A program made the position numbers and the translations under genes. Below the pieces are notes generated by a model. It worked only from the letters and a program-made list of their open reading frames with translations, did not search any database and was not told the DNA's origin. Shown here in pieces: positions 35,196 to 47,802 of a DNA stretch of 64,000 nt. The stretch comes from Entophlyctis helioformis (Eukaryota > Chytridiomycota > Chytridiomycetes > Chytridiales > Chytriomycetaceae): assembly GCA_025526915.1 (NCBI GenBank), contig JAHLKH010000125.1:18245-82244 (forward strand), given 5' to 3'. How positions within the stretch are numbered: position 1 is the stretch's first letter; every line of letters starts with the position of its first letter.

Positions 35196-38100
35196 CTATT
35201 GCGGTGCGCGTGCCATGGAGTTGTTGATCGACTTGGCTGCGTTCTGGAACAGTCGCTCAATCTCTGGTGCGCCGCTGATGAAGCTCGAGTGCTCCCAGAA
35301 GTTGTAGTGCGGGTTGCGGATGAGCTCAATGAACGTGATGAGCAGGCCATACGGATGCGGCCGGTTGACAATCAGACGCTCGATAAGCACTCTGTCCAAT
35401 CGCATGTCAGTTTCGAGCATAGCCGGTGGCCGCATACAATCAGACAACAAGGACGCGACTCACCTCGTGATCTGCTCTTGAATAACCTCCTGGCTGGCCT
35501 CGGCAAAGAGGTACAACAGCACACAGCTAAAGTAGTGCGTGTGGCTGTTGGGATACCGCAACTGGTTGGCAATTGCGCTGAGGAACAGATACCGTCCTTC
35601 CAAGTCAAGATCGACGACAAGCTGCTGGAACAGGTCCATTGGCGGGCTGTGCGTGATGGACGAGCTGCCCTGGAGCTGCTGCTTGTGCTGTGCCTGCGCA
35701 ATCGCCTGCACGCCGACATAAAGCACCAGAGCGTTGATCATGGGCACGTTGTACTTTGACGAACCCACGCTCGGCTTCTGTGCCGGATCCAGCAGCAGAC
35801 GGCTCCGCAGGTCAGTCAGGAACGAGACTGGCCCACGCGTCTTGAGGTATGTGTCGACGTCGTGCTTGAAGTTGTTGACCATCAAGCTCGATGTGTAGTC
35901 GGACAGAACACGCGGCGACTGGTTGATCTCTGGCAGCAGCTCGACCTTGAGGTTGGGCGTGAAGGGATCCGGCAGACGCATGTTCCGAGGGAATGCGCTC
36001 AGAATCAGGTTGCGCAGCTGGATGCACGTGTGCGGGATGACGTCCACGAGGCTAAAGTGGTAGTCGCAGAGGAACTCGGGGAAGTCGTGCAGAAGCACCA
36101 GCATGATGCGCAGGCTACCGCGGTAGAGCAGACGCGTCGACTCTGCCAAATGGCCGTGGCGCAAGAACGGCCCAAGGAAGCGGAACAAGTCCACAAGCAG
36201 GCGCTGGAAGAACGGCCAAAACTGTTGCATTGCGGCAGTGCCAGAACGGATCTGGTTAGACAGCTGGCAACTGCAAGCTTGTGCGGCTGCAATGCAACCC
36301 GGCAGCCAAGACCGACCTTTTGGTTCTCAGACATGAGCAGACGCGGCATAAAGTAGCGGTGTGCAATCAGCTGCAGCCAGGCAAACGTGAAGCCAGGCAG
36401 GAACGTGGGCTGCAGTGTCAGGAACGTGTTGCTGATGGCCGACAGGATCTGGATGTAGATGGGCTGCAATTGGGCCTCGTATGCATGCAGGTCGTTGAGG
36501 AGGCTTGAGAACAGACGGTAGAACGGCCGTTGGTTGAAGCGGCCCTGTCCCTGCTCGTGAGCGTGCACCAGCACAAGCACGGTGATCGACAGGATCTTTG
36601 TGGTGAGGTTGAGACGCGAGAGATTGTGGTCCGCACCGGACGGATCCGTGTGTTGCGACACGAGCAGCACAATGAGACGCGCAAATGCGTCAACAGCGTG
36701 ATATGCCCGAACGGATGCGCCAGCCCCGCTCTTGATGATGGCTTGATGCGAATCGATGCTGATCTCTGTGCAGACGCGGAAGAAGAGCGGCGAGATCGCG
36801 TCGGCCTTCAGGATCGTCTGCAGCTGGTCCACAAAGGCCTTGTGCGTTTCTTCGTTGGACGAAGGGTGGTAGTAGATGTTAACCCATTCCTGGAACACCG
36901 TGCCAAGCTGCTCGCGAAGCACATTCTTGTCTGCGGGCTCGTTGCCAATCATGTTCTTGACCGCGACAATGGACGACATCTGCGACACATCCTCGAGAAG
37001 CCTGTCCACACTGCAACGCCGTCGAATGTCAGTGGGCATGGTGCCAAACGAATGGATTCATGCCAAGAAAAATGCACGCTAGCAGTACCTTGCGGTGGAC
37101 TTGCCCGCTGCTTGGAGCTTCTTGAGCGCCTGGATCGTGAACAGAGCGTCTGTATAGTAGAACTTTTTGTTCTCAAAGAACAGCGCCGACAAAAACGCCG
37201 TTGAAAAGTCAATCACAAACGGACGTGCTGTCTCGATCTGTCTTGCCAGCTGCATGTCGACCTCGGAAATGGACAGGAACTCGTTCTCGAGGAGAACGAC
37301 CGTCACGGCGGTATCATACTTGCGCTGGCATTCGCGATTCAGCAAGAGACAAGTGACGGCAGGACAAGGGTCAGACAACGGTCCCGACGATCCGTCAGCA
37401 AGAAGATGAATGCCACGGACGAACCTCGTCATCGTGGTAGAGGAACCACTCCTTCAGCTCCTTCAGAAGCGGCTTGGAAGCCTCGCAGAAGCGCTTGAGT
37501 GTGATCGCATAGACAGTCCGAGCAATGTGCGACGTGCTCTTGTACAGCAGCTGCACGACCTTTTGGGAAAACACGAGTGCAAAGTCGTCGACAGACGGCA
37601 GCTGCGTGAGGAGCAGCGGGATCTGAACCATGAGCGTGTGGACAACGTGCTGTGCGGGCAGCTCGACAAAGGCGATGCTGGCATTCTCCGCCAGCTGCTT
37701 GTCGAGCTCGGTGATGAGCTGGCTAAACTTTTCAATGATCTGCTGCGGCGAGGGGGCCGGCACAACCTCTTCCATGCCCATAGCCACGACACCGTTGCCG
37801 CCCATGTTGAACGGCATGTGCGGTTCGCCGCGAGCAGGAGCCGCGGGAAGACGTGCCTGGCGATCGATCGAGTGCGGGATATGCAAAAAGTCCTCGTACA
37901 CACGCATCTGCGAGAGCGACAGGCCGCCTGTGCGAAGACGCAGACTTTCGGGCAGAATGGATGGGTATCGCGACGACGAGTACACTGCAATGTCAAAGTA
38001 TGGCTGGCCGGTGCGCTCGCGGTGCTTGCGACGGTTGACGTATGCAGGTGCCAGGCTGTCGTCAATCTCTGGGATGGCCTTTTCAGCCGCGGCCTTTTCC

Positions 38101-41100
38101 ATGACCGAGCAGGCGAGGTCCAGGTTGTCAGAAACGATAATATACACGACCTGTTCCGGGACGGTCTGCTCGGTGAATCCATTCTGGATCAGCAGGTTGC
38201 GCAGGTTGGCGTTCATGGCCATGCGCAGAGGCTCGCGAGAAGACACGGACGCCAGGCTGCCGGCGAGGCTCTGGGCCATAAAGTGTGCCGACTTGCGCAT
38301 CTTGTCTTCGTTGGGCTCGAGCGCAAAGTCCTTGATAACCAGCTCGCGTGTGGCAACAACCGCAATGGTCACACTGCGCTCCACGACAGGCAGCATGATG
38401 ACCTCGCGGATCGAGCGGTCGATGGCAATGTGCACAATGCGCTTGAGCGACGGCTGCGTGGTGAAAATGGCGATGTTGGGGTTGAAAGTGATAAACGACG
38501 CGAGGTTGGGATATCCGACACCAGTGCCCTCGTCTCCTTGCTCCATGGCAGTGTGGAGGGCAGCCATGGGAGTGCTGGCTGTGGCGTAGCCAGTCATGGT
38601 GGATGGGTTGTGCATGCTGCTGTGCTCTGCGGCCTCTTCGGCAGCAAGGCGCTGCATCTGCATGCGCAGGATCTCGGTTGGCTGCACCTCTGTGATGTCC
38701 ATCTTGAGGTTCTTGCACAGCACCTCAATCTCAAACTTGAGGTTGAGCTTGAGCTCTGCAAAGTGGTAGAGCTCGACGAGGAGCCGCATGTTGGCCATGA
38801 GCCATGGGTTCGGCATGCGGAAGACGCGGCTCGAGCCACTCTGCTCGAGAACCTTGCAGACAAAGGGAATGACGACAATCAGCCGGCTGCTGCTGTAGCC
38901 CTCCATGAGGAGGTCCTTGACCGACAGGTGCTTGTGTCTGATGGGCTTGTTCTTGGCGAGCGTGATGCCGCCGAGCCAGGTGCCGAGGTTCTTGAGCAGC
39001 GTGCGCTCCTGCGACGACGTGACCGTCTTCTCCGAGTTGAGCAGCATGCTGATGTTGTGCAGGGTCTCGCGCAAAACGTGGTTGTACAGCTGAGGCGCTT
39101 CGAGCGAGTCCAAGAAGGAGATGTACAGCGAGTGGAAGTTGGGCTCGATGCTGGCTCGCTTGACCACGAGGTACTGGCTGAACCAAGCGTAGAACGACGG
39201 GTCGAGAATCTCGCGCATGTCGGCGACCTTGTTGTCAAAATTGGCAAACGACAGGTTGTTGATGATGAACAGGATCTTGTCTTGGATGGCTTCGGACGGG
39301 ACTTCGGCCGGAGTGTCGCCAGGAGAAAACTCGGGGCTGACAGCCTTGAAGACGGTGTCGTCTGCTCTGCCCTGGCCAAGAGAACCGCTGCCGCCAGAGC
39401 CCTTGAGAAGGCCATTGCCAGCGATGGCCTTGTGGCGAGCGGCGGCGTTCATGTCCATGGAGTCTGCGGGTCCTTGGCCCACGCCGCCGCCCATTGCGAG
39501 TGACGAGCCGGGGTTGGTCGCCTGCTTCTGCGCGTTCTTGATGGTCTGGATGATCTCGGGCTGAGCGTCGTGCAGATGATCGATCTGGAGCAGCAGGCCG
39601 CAATACTGCGGCCATTCAAACAGACGCGTCTGGAACTGCATGAGCGCCTGCAGGCCAAACTTGAACAGCTTGGAGCCAACCGGCTGGCGCAGAGCATCGA
39701 GAGCAAAGCGCAGCGCCATGCCGAGATCCATGGCCGTGACAATCTGCTTCTGGATGAGCAGACCAAAGAGAACGCTCGTCACGGCAAGCTCCTTCTCGGG
39801 GTAGTCCTTGAAGAACTTGTACTCGTCAAAGAGATTGTAGATGGTGCAGCGGTACACTTCCTGGTCGCGCTGGTTCTCCGAGACCTTGAGGCGCTGGAGC
39901 ATGTCGACGACTTGGTTGATGGACAGCTCGCCCTTGTAGATCTTTTCGTAGTACGAGTTGGCCTCCTCGTCCACGTCGGATGGGAAGGTGGTGCCCTCGA
40001 CAAAGGGCACGTCCTCGGCAGCGCCAGCCAGCCGCGGGTATGCCTGCGAGCACATGGCCAGCACTTCTCTGAAAATGTCGGCGTTCTGCGGCGACATGAT
40101 GGTGGCGCTCTCATGCAGGATGCGCAGGAAGATGGCGACAATCTCGACCGACAGGGGGACAGACTGCGCAACCATCTGGGTCGGGTCTTGACGGGCCAGC
40201 TGCAGCACAATCTTGGTGTTGAGAAACTCGAGGCACGAGCGGATAAAGTTGTTGCCATCGTCGCGGATGTGATCCTGCAGCCACTTTTCGAGGTTGAGGT
40301 ACTCACGACGCGATGCGAGAGACGCCAGGTCGATCGAGAACGAGTAAGGCTTTGCCTCGAGGATCTGCGCGAGAGCCTTCATCTCTTGGGCAATGTCGAG
40401 GATGCGCGAAAGACAGGAGGGGTCCTTGGAGTGCATGAGCACGAGGCCGGAGATGAACAGGCCAGGGGCGACCTGCCACACGCGCGGGAGCACGTATGGC
40501 GCGTGCGGGTGGCCGGCCAGGAAGATCATGACAAGGGTCGGGCCATACTCCTTGATGATGTTGCTCCACGACGTCAGCAGCTGGGCAAAGCCAAGAAGGA
40601 TCAGATCGGGGCTCTGCTGGATGCCAAGATCGACGAGGGCCTTGGCTTCGTCGGCAAAGGGCGAGTCGCCCAGCTCGATGATGCACTGCACGAGATCGAG
40701 CGAGTTCCAGGGCGAGACGGCGGCGGATCCAACGACGGAGCGGCCAACGTTTCCCGGCGGGGTGACGTCGAGCGGCACGACGCGGCGAGGAAGGGTTTTG
40801 ATCATGGTCAGCAGCTCTGCCGCCATCTGGACGGTGTAGCGCAGGAAGCTGAGCTGGGCACCCGAGTTGGACCATCGCTCGAGGAACACGTTGGTTGGGA
40901 AGAGGTAGATGTCCTGGCGGGGGGATCGACGGCAGAAGGGGCGTGAAGGGGGGTGTGAGACACACGAGCGACAAGATGAGATGAGACAGGCGAGACACGC
41001 GAGACACGCAGCAGCCAAGCGCACCTGCAGCACGGCCTTTGAGGCCTTGAGCACGAGGGCAAAGCTGTTTGGGTCGGGAAAGGCCATTTCGGGCGTGTCG

Positions 41101-41740
41101 AGGTTGCGCAGCACGTTGGTCCAGCTGATGCCGGGGTTCTGCGGGCGTGAGACATCGAGTGTGAATGCATCGAGTAATGCATCGAGTAATGGATCGAGTG
41201 ATGCATACATTGCATACATGGCATACAACCACACGAGTCAGTCAGTCAGTCAGTCAGCTTGAACAGGCACAGCAGCAACAGCAGCCACGGACGCACCAGC
41301 TTGACCAGCACCGGGAAGAAGAGGTCAATGTTCCACGTGTTCATGTTGCGCAGCATGTCGCACTCGGGCTCGCTGAGGATGCTTGCGGCCAGCGACTGCA
41401 GCGTGGCATTCTCGGGCAGCCCCGTGTGCGACAGCGCCATCATGGCCAGCAGGCGAGCCACGTCGGCCTCGCTGATCTTGGACGCTGCGTTGGACGGGTA
41501 GATGCCCACCTGCTCGAGCACGGCCAGGATGACGTTGGACGAGTACGTGGCGCCGTAGCCGAGCTCCTTGAAGAAGGCGGCGAGCTGGCCAGACTGGGCG
41601 TGTGCCTGCGCCTGCGCTTGGGCCTGCGCCTGTGCCTGTGCCTGGGCGTGTTGGCCAGGGCCTGCAGCGGACAGGGCAGCACCAGCAGAGCCATCCGCAG
41701 GACTGCCTGCGGCCGACGCCTTGGGCTGCTGTCCGCTCAT
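35196..41740 (-). CDS. NOT1: CCR4-NOT scaffold subunit NOT1
   Basis: Scaffold of the main cytoplasmic deadenylase complex. Seven exons on the minus strand: 41297-41740, 41025-41138, 37425-40913, 37089-37324, 36317-37010, 35464-36251, 35196-35391, giving 1,986 aa, normal for fungi; all junctions are in phase and no frame repair is needed. The N-terminus [12 protein letters not shown] is followed by an AQAQAQ repeat, then the helical N-terminal domain ([20 protein letters not shown]). The central MIF4G/CAF1-binding and DUF3819 (CNOT9-binding) regions lie in exon 3 ([20 protein letters not shown]). The C-terminal Not1 superfamily domain includes [38 protein letters not shown] and [20 protein letters not shown]. 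Long plus-strand ORFs here (e.g. 37410-39503) are shadows. Confidence 0.97.
41152..41256. repeat. Minisatellite and AGTC repeat in NOT1 intron 1
   Basis: Intron 1 of NOT1 (41139-41296) holds four decayed copies of an ATCGAGTRATGC unit (41153-41201) and a perfect (AGTC)5 run (~41236-41256). Confidence 0.75.
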
Positions 41741-42015
41741 GCTGGGACAGGGGGCTGGGCGGGGGCTGGGCAGGGGCTCTGCGTGCGGGTTGTGAGGTGG
41801 GAGGGAGGTGGGCAGAGACCGGGGGTGCGTCTGGCTGCCTGTGTGTGTGCCTGTGTGTGTGCCTGTGTGCGTCTGCCCAACTGGCAACCAGGCTCAGTGG
41901 AGATTGGCGGTTTGGGGCCAACACAAACGGGCGGGCTGCCGCTGATCTTGGCCTCGCACTGCTCACCACCCAACTCAGCTCAACACACACACACTCACAC
42001 ACACACACAGGCGAG
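41741..42015. promoter_or_regulatory. Divergent promoter between NOT1 and NAA10
   Basis: 275 bp between the two start codons. It has TG/CA dinucleotide runs at about 41835-41872 and 41983-42010, the latter ending right before the NAA10 ATG. No TATA box is evident on either side. Confidence 0.45.
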
Positions 42016-42741
42016 ATGAGCGTTACGATCCGGCAAGCGACGGTGGACGACCTGATGCAGATGCAGAACTGCAACCTGTCAAATCTGCCAGAGAACTACC
42101 AGATGAAGTACTACATGTACCACGCCCTCACCTGGCCGCAGCTGTCGCACGTTGCTATTGACCAGCACACCGGCAAGGTCGTTGGCTACGTCCTCGCCAA
42201 GATGTGAGTGTGCTCGGCGAGTCTGTCTGACTGCCTGCCTGTCTGCCTGCCTGCCAATCCATCCATCTGCCTGCTTGCTTGTCTGCCTGCCCACCATCCG
42301 ACCCACTTGAACCAGCCAACTCACGCCGTCTCCTGCCGCCGACATGCCCGCAGGGAAGAGGACGTCAACGAGCCGTTTGGCCACATCACATCGCTGGCCG
42401 TGATGCGCAACTGGCGGAGACTGGGCATTGCCGAGAAGCTCATGACGCAGGCACAAAAGGCCATGCACGACAACTTCTCGGCCAAGTACGTCACGCTGCA
42501 TGTGCGCAAGAGCAACCGCGCGGCGCTGCAGCTCTACAGAGACACGCTGCAGTTCACCGTGCGCGACATTGAGAAGGGATACTATGCCGACGGCGAGGAT
42601 GCCTACGCCATGCGCAAGAACCTCGGCCCGCAGCCCGAGGGCAAGGAGGGCAAGGATGCAAAGGATGCAAAGGATGCAAAGGAGGGCACAGACGCAAAGG
42701 AGCACAAGAAGGACGCGCAGGCGATCGAGCCGTCCAAGTAG
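42016..42741 (+). CDS. NAA10: N-terminal acetyltransferase NatA catalytic subunit NAA10/Ard1
   Basis: Co-translational acetylation of nascent N-termini, acting with NAA15 at the ribosome. Exons 42016-42203 and 42354-42741, 191 aa. The GNAT fold is clear: start [20 protein letters not shown], substrate loop [14 protein letters not shown], strand [19 protein letters not shown], the acetyl-CoA loop [10 protein letters not shown] (R-x-x-G-x-A), and [14 protein letters not shown]. The C-terminus is an acidic/basic Lys-Asp-Ala repeat (four near-copies of GATGCAAAG around 42654-42685), a fast-evolving tail common in this family. The intron (150 nt) has TGCC/TGTC tetranucleotide repeats. Confidence 0.96.
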
Positions 42742-42866
42742 TCGTCAACGTCCGCTTGGTGTTGGCTGTTGAATGAATGGCATATCTGTCGATTGTGCAA
42801 GGCGTGGTTCTAGTTTTTGCTTCAATTTGTGTCGAAATCCGTTCTTGCTCAACATCCACCGTCGTC

Positions 42867-43804
42867 ATGGCCACAACGCAGCAGAAGAGCAAGGCCGACA
42901 TGAGCGAGATTGAGCTCAAGGCTCTGGAGGAAGCCGAGTTCCAAACAGGCCCGCTCTCCGTCCTCACGCAGGTGCGTCTCTCTGCGCCTTCCCTCTTGCT
43001 GCCTCTTGCCTCCTGTGCTCTGCACGCTGCACTCTGCCGTTGGGCAGCACGCACCAGCACGGCATGATCGTGCCTGCCTGCGAGCCAGCCCCTTGCAACA
43101 CCACCCGACGCACTGGCATTGCGTCTCCGACTAACGCCGCCTGGCTGAGCACAGGCGGTCAAGAACGGCTCGCAGATTCTCATCATGTGCAGGTACACAT
43201 CCATCCACCTGTCCATCCATCCGTCCGGGTCCTGCATCTCCATCCTCGCACCGTTGGCCTGAACTGACTCGCTCTCTGCTCCGCTTGCACAGAAACAACC
43301 GCAAGCTGCTCGCCAGAGTCAAGGCCTTGTGCGTCCACTGGCATCTTGGCTGCTACTGTCCGACTGTGATGCATCTTGCTGACACGGCTTGTCTGCGTAT
43401 CCATCTGCATTCCGGCCCCGGATCTGGATCTGCTGGCCCAGTGATCGCCACTGCAACATGGTTCTGGAGAACGTCAAGGAGGTGAATGCATGCAACGTAC
43501 AGCATGCACTGTGCTGGCTGGCTGTTTGATGGCTGGCGGGATGGCGGTTGATGGCATCGCGACTGACGGGAATGGCACAACCTGGCGCAATCGGCAGATG
43601 TGGACAGAGACGCCAAAGACGAGCAAGGGTGTCAAGAAGGCCAAGCCGGTCAACAAGGACCGGTTCATCTCCAAGATGTTCTTGCGCGGCGACTCTGGTA
43701 TGCTCTTTTTCGGATGTTTGGCTGGCAAAGTCATGCTGAAGGCACTCTGACTGATCGTCTTGTCTGCGTAACCAGTTATTCTGGTCCTGAGAAACATTGT
43801 TTGA
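42867..43804 (+). CDS. SMD2: Spliceosomal Sm protein D2
   Basis: Core snRNP ring subunit. Six exons: 42867-42971, 43155-43192, 43293-43328, 43442-43481, 43598-43697, 43776-43804, giving 115 aa. Sm1 motif pieces: GPLSVLTQ, then [22 protein letters not shown] and [18 protein letters not shown]. The D2-specific insert [18 protein letters not shown] and the Sm2 strand VILVLRN are nearly identical to human SmD2. Three exons are 36-40 nt. All introns are GT-AG and in phase. A second Sm-ring gene (SmE) lies 3.4 kb away. Confidence 0.97.
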
Positions 43805-44003
43805 GCAGTGGCTGGTTGTTGGGATGATGAACAGACACGGGATGGTATGCAGCAGCAGCGAACTCACATTGAAAGAGCAGACGGGGATCTGGGTGCACAC
43901 GCAGTGATGGAGAAGGGCCTGGCGCCACACCACCGACACGGCGTCGCATCGGCATCCGTTTCAATGAAGACGCGCTTGAAAACAACAATCACTCTCGTTC
44001 ATT

Positions 44004-44048
44004 CCAAGTCCCTGTTGTCCAAGTCCCTATCGCCCAAGTCCCTGTTGT
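44004..44048. repeat. Three copies of a 15-bp unit
   Basis: CCAAGTCCCTGTTGT, CCAAGTCCCTATCGC and CCAAGTCCCTGTTGT in tandem, in the 259-bp gap between the convergent SmD2 and NAD synthetase genes, just beyond the latter's stop codon. Confidence 0.85.
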
Positions 44049-44063
44049 CCAAAGACATCCTTT

Positions 44064-47042
44064 CTAGGATTGCTGCTCGTGCTCCTTAAGGGCTTGGTCG
44101 ATGCGGCCAAACTGCCAGGTCCATCCCGCATTGTACAGGAACGGACGCAGGTCAAACCGGTTGTCATCGGCCGAGTAGCTCGACATGTGGTACGCGGGCG
44201 GCAACACGGTGGTCTTGTGGCGGTTGATGGAGTAGAAAAAGAACATCTTCTTGACCTTGGCCGCAATCTGCACACAAACACAAACACACACACGATCCGA
44301 TGCAGTCCAGCAGTTGTGTGTAGGTTGTGGTTAGTGCACGGCCGCAGAGGATGGATGGTCCCACGAGAAAGCACTGGCTTGCCTCAGTTGGCGACAGGAT
44401 GCCGCTCCAGTCGACAAGCAGCCGTGAGAACATGGACACGGGCCCCATCTTGTAGATCTTGCGAAGTGTTCCAAAAACAGACAGCTCGCGGTATGTCATG
44501 CCCATATCGACCTTTGCGTGCGACAGCCACTGTCAGGCATGTCTTGTCGGTGCACACGCACCGCCATCCCAAGACTCACCTCGTCCGTCTGCGTGTGCGA
44601 GGCTGTGATGGGCTCAAGTTCGGCAGTCGGCGGCGCGTCCAAGAAGGTGGCGAGAATGTCCAGATGAGGCACGGACTCGCACATGTGGCGCACACACTTG
44701 TTGAGGTCGACCTTGCTGATGCCGCCAATCGGATTGATATCGGCGCTTGAGCAGTCATACTTGGTCAGATAGCCGCGGAGTCTGTTTGGAGGTACAGACG
44801 GTGAGCCTTTGCAGAAGACAAAGAGGAACGGATAGAGCGACATACGTCTCGTCGATGTTGGCGCTGCCGAGCACCAGCAACGAGGCGCGACGGTCGCGTG
44901 TCCAAAGCATCAGCTGCGCAAACAGGTAGGCAAGGACCATTCGGAGCCGTGCCTGTCGTCCAGCACGGCACACATCAGCCACAAAGTCTTGCACAATGCA
45001 TGGTGATCCGACTGCTCGCGGGCCAACAGCTAACCTGGACATTCTGCAGAGCGAGGTTTTCGCGGTCCGAGCCGCCATGGACGCGGAACATGGGGGACTT
45101 GCCAGTCGCAAGACGGAAGATGCTCAGCATGGCATCCACACCAAGATCGATGTTGATGTTGGAGTGGTAGCTATGTATGCAGCAACAGCCCAATGGGGCT
45201 GCTTTCAGTCCCTGGCGGCCGCTGAGCACGAGCAAAGCACTCCGGCAGGACTGACCTGCCGATACGCTCAGACAGGAGCTGGGCACGACTGCGCGTCTCC
45301 TGGCTCGAGTTGACAGATCCCATGTAGCATGTGTGTAGAAGCATGCTGTATGCAGTCATGCGCTACGTGTCAGCAAATGCAAGCATGCCAAGATTGCTCG
45401 TTCATCAACCCACCCGCAAATGGACTGGGGCGTGACCGTTGCAACGTCAATCTTTTCGCCAACAATCGTCTCCAGGTCGCTCAGCACAAGAGCGTCTGGC
45501 TCTGATGGGTAGGCAGCACACGCAGAGTTAATCGAATTGCCTCTTAAGGCCCTCCAACAACGGCAGACAGGCAAGCCAGAACGCACCCGCAGCAACAAGA
45601 CGAGCGTGCACAAGCTCGCACATGGAATAGACAATGAGGGCAGACGCGCAACTGTCAATGCCACCACTCAGCGGCAGAAAGTAGCCGCCAGACTTGGTGC
45701 GGCGTAGATAGTCCCACAGCCAGCAGGCTGGGCCAAGACGGATCTCCTCGTCTGGTGTGTGGAACTTGACTGGACGCCCCTTGGCCAGAGTGCGGCCCTT
45801 TGGAAGCGTCTTGGAAACAAGCGTCGTGCCCACTGAAACCACGGGATAATGCATGTCCATGGTGGATGCCTGCAGAGCGCGACTGACCAGGCCGGCGCGG
45901 TAGGCACGGACATCTTGAAGATCGACTGTCGCCGTGATGACTTCCTGCACAGAGCAATCTTAGCCATGCTTGAACGGTGACCGATGGATCCCATTGGATG
46001 GCTGTGATTGAAGACCCACCACTTCAGAAAGGGAGAACTGGGCACCTTGGGCGACCACCTGGCCATTGACGACAATGAGCGGACAGCCGTCATAGTAGAC
46101 GCGCTCGCCGTCGCAGCCCTTTTGGTTTGCGTACAGGTAGACACCGCCACATTTTTCGGTCGCACCGGCAATCAGGTTGACGCGGTAGTTGAGTTTCTGG
46201 AACTGATGGTGGCTCGCACTGCCGTTGGTAAAGACATCAACACCGTCCAAAGACATCTGGATATGCGGGCTGTTGGGCGTAAACAGCTCTTCGCAAAGCT
46301 CTGTGCCAAACTTGATGCCCGCAAACGACACGATGCCATCACCAAAAGACACGCTGGTCTGGCCGTTGATGCTGCTGATGATGTCGGGCAGGTCAAACGC
46401 GTGGATCGTCTTGGTCTCTGTCCACGCAGTGAACCAGCGCATCTCGCGATAGTTGCCATCGTTTGCCATGAACCTCTTTGGGCGGATCAGCAGGATCTGG
46501 CCATCGCGGCAGATGACTCGGCAGTTGTACAGTATGCCACGGAATGCAACAGGCCTGCACACACGGAGCAAGCCACGGATTGCGTGAGCATGCATGCAGG
46601 CAAGCAAGCATGCCCATCGGACAGCGTCCATCGGTCTGGACCTGTGCTGCGGCCATGCGCCAACGCCGCTCAATACGGGCAGTGCAAGACACGTACATGC
46701 CAATATCGCAGACAATGCCGTGGTTGGTAGGGTCGGACAAGAGCGCCGCCAGCACCTCCCACGAGTGCTGCACGGTGTCATCTGGCATTGTCATGCGGGG
46801 TGAGCGGCAGCCTCTCGCACACACACGGACACACACGGACACGGATGCACGAGCGCATCCGCACCTTCGAGAAAGTGGTCGTTGCAGCCATAGCCGGGCA
46901 CCTCGAGCTCAGGCCCCAGACGGTACTGCGCGCCGGCGTCCTTGGCGAGACGGATGCTCTGCTGGATGCGGGCCAGGTTGCCCGTGAAGTCGAGCGCCCA
47001 CTGGTTGAGCGTGCATGTGGCCAGCGTCACAAACGCAGGCAT
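44064..47042 (-). CDS. QNS1: Glutamine-dependent NAD+ synthetase
   Basis: Last step of NAD+ synthesis: deamido-NAD+ amidation with ATP, using ammonia channelled from glutamine. Minus strand, about ten exons (first 46865-47042, then 46697-46781, 46020-46554, and so on). The N-terminal nitrilase-type glutaminase domain has its catalytic Glu in [14 protein letters not shown], Lys in [16 protein letters not shown] and Cys in [11 protein letters not shown]. The C-terminal synthetase domain has the ATP-pyrophosphatase loop [19 protein letters not shown], then [58 protein letters not shown] and [17 protein letters not shown]. The last intron uses a GC donor (44382 on the minus strand, GAG|GCAAGC). 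The junction before [12 protein letters not shown] needs a weak GTTGAT donor or one missing base. Confidence 0.96.
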
Positions 47043-47243
47043 CTCGCTTGGTGTTGGTGTTGGCCGCAGATCCGGAAACAGCGCCCGTTGGTCGTTTCGC
47101 TTGTGAGTGCGCTGCCCGCACCTGCCGCCGGCCTGCGTCGCGCCTTGAACTGACGCCCGCCTCTCCCCGCCTGCTGCCCGGCTGCCGTGCAGCCCATCCA
47201 GCCAGCCAGACATCTAGCCCAGCCAGCCAGCCAGCCCACAGCC
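47043..47243. promoter_or_regulatory. Divergent promoter between NAD synthetase and SmE
   Basis: 201 bp separating two start codons; (CAGC)n/(CCAG)n repeats fill the side next to SmE (about 47201-47240). No TATA box seen. Confidence 0.45.
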
Positions 47244-47802
47244 ATGTCGACCAAGGTGCAGCGGAGTATGGTGCAGCCCATCAACCTGATATTCAGGATG
47301 CTGCAGCAGGTACGCTGTCGCTGTTGCTGTCGCTGCTGTCGCCTGTCCGCCCGTCTGTCTGTCTGTCTCTCTTGCTACCTACCCGCATGCCCGCTATGCC
47401 CCGACTGACGCTGTCCCTGCCACCACCCGCACCGACCTCGGGCAACCCACGGCCGGCCATGCACGCTGCACCTTGAACACGAGCAGCGGTCTCGAGTGCA
47501 GATCTGGCTGTACGAGCAGACGGACATCAGAATAGAGGGCCAGATCATTGTCAGTGCATCTCGCCTGGCTTGCCGCCTGCCTGCCGCCGCTCTCGGTGGA
47601 TCCCGCATCTCCGCTGGCACCGACACTGACACACGCTGCCGTGCATCCCTACCAGGGCTTTGACGAGTTCATGAACTTGGTCGTGGACGACGCTGAAGAA
47701 GTCTCGGCCAAGAAGCAGACCCGCAAGTCTCTCGGACGCATCTTGCTCAAGGGAGACAACATCACGTTGCTCTGCAATGCGCCGGCGGCCGCAGAGACCT
47801 GA
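47244..47802 (+). CDS. SME1: Spliceosomal Sm protein E
   Basis: Core snRNP ring subunit. Three exons: 47244-47309, 47487-47549, 47656-47802, giving 91 aa. [55 protein letters not shown] and [16 protein letters not shown] follow human SmE almost residue for residue, covering both Sm motifs. The short N-terminus was set by the only ATG upstream in frame. Introns are GT-AG and in phase 0. Confidence 0.97.

Noticed and set aside
37410..39503. 697-codon plus-strand open frame (and others at 39570-40946)
   Set aside because: Antisense shadow of the NOT1 coding exon; no family features and biased composition.
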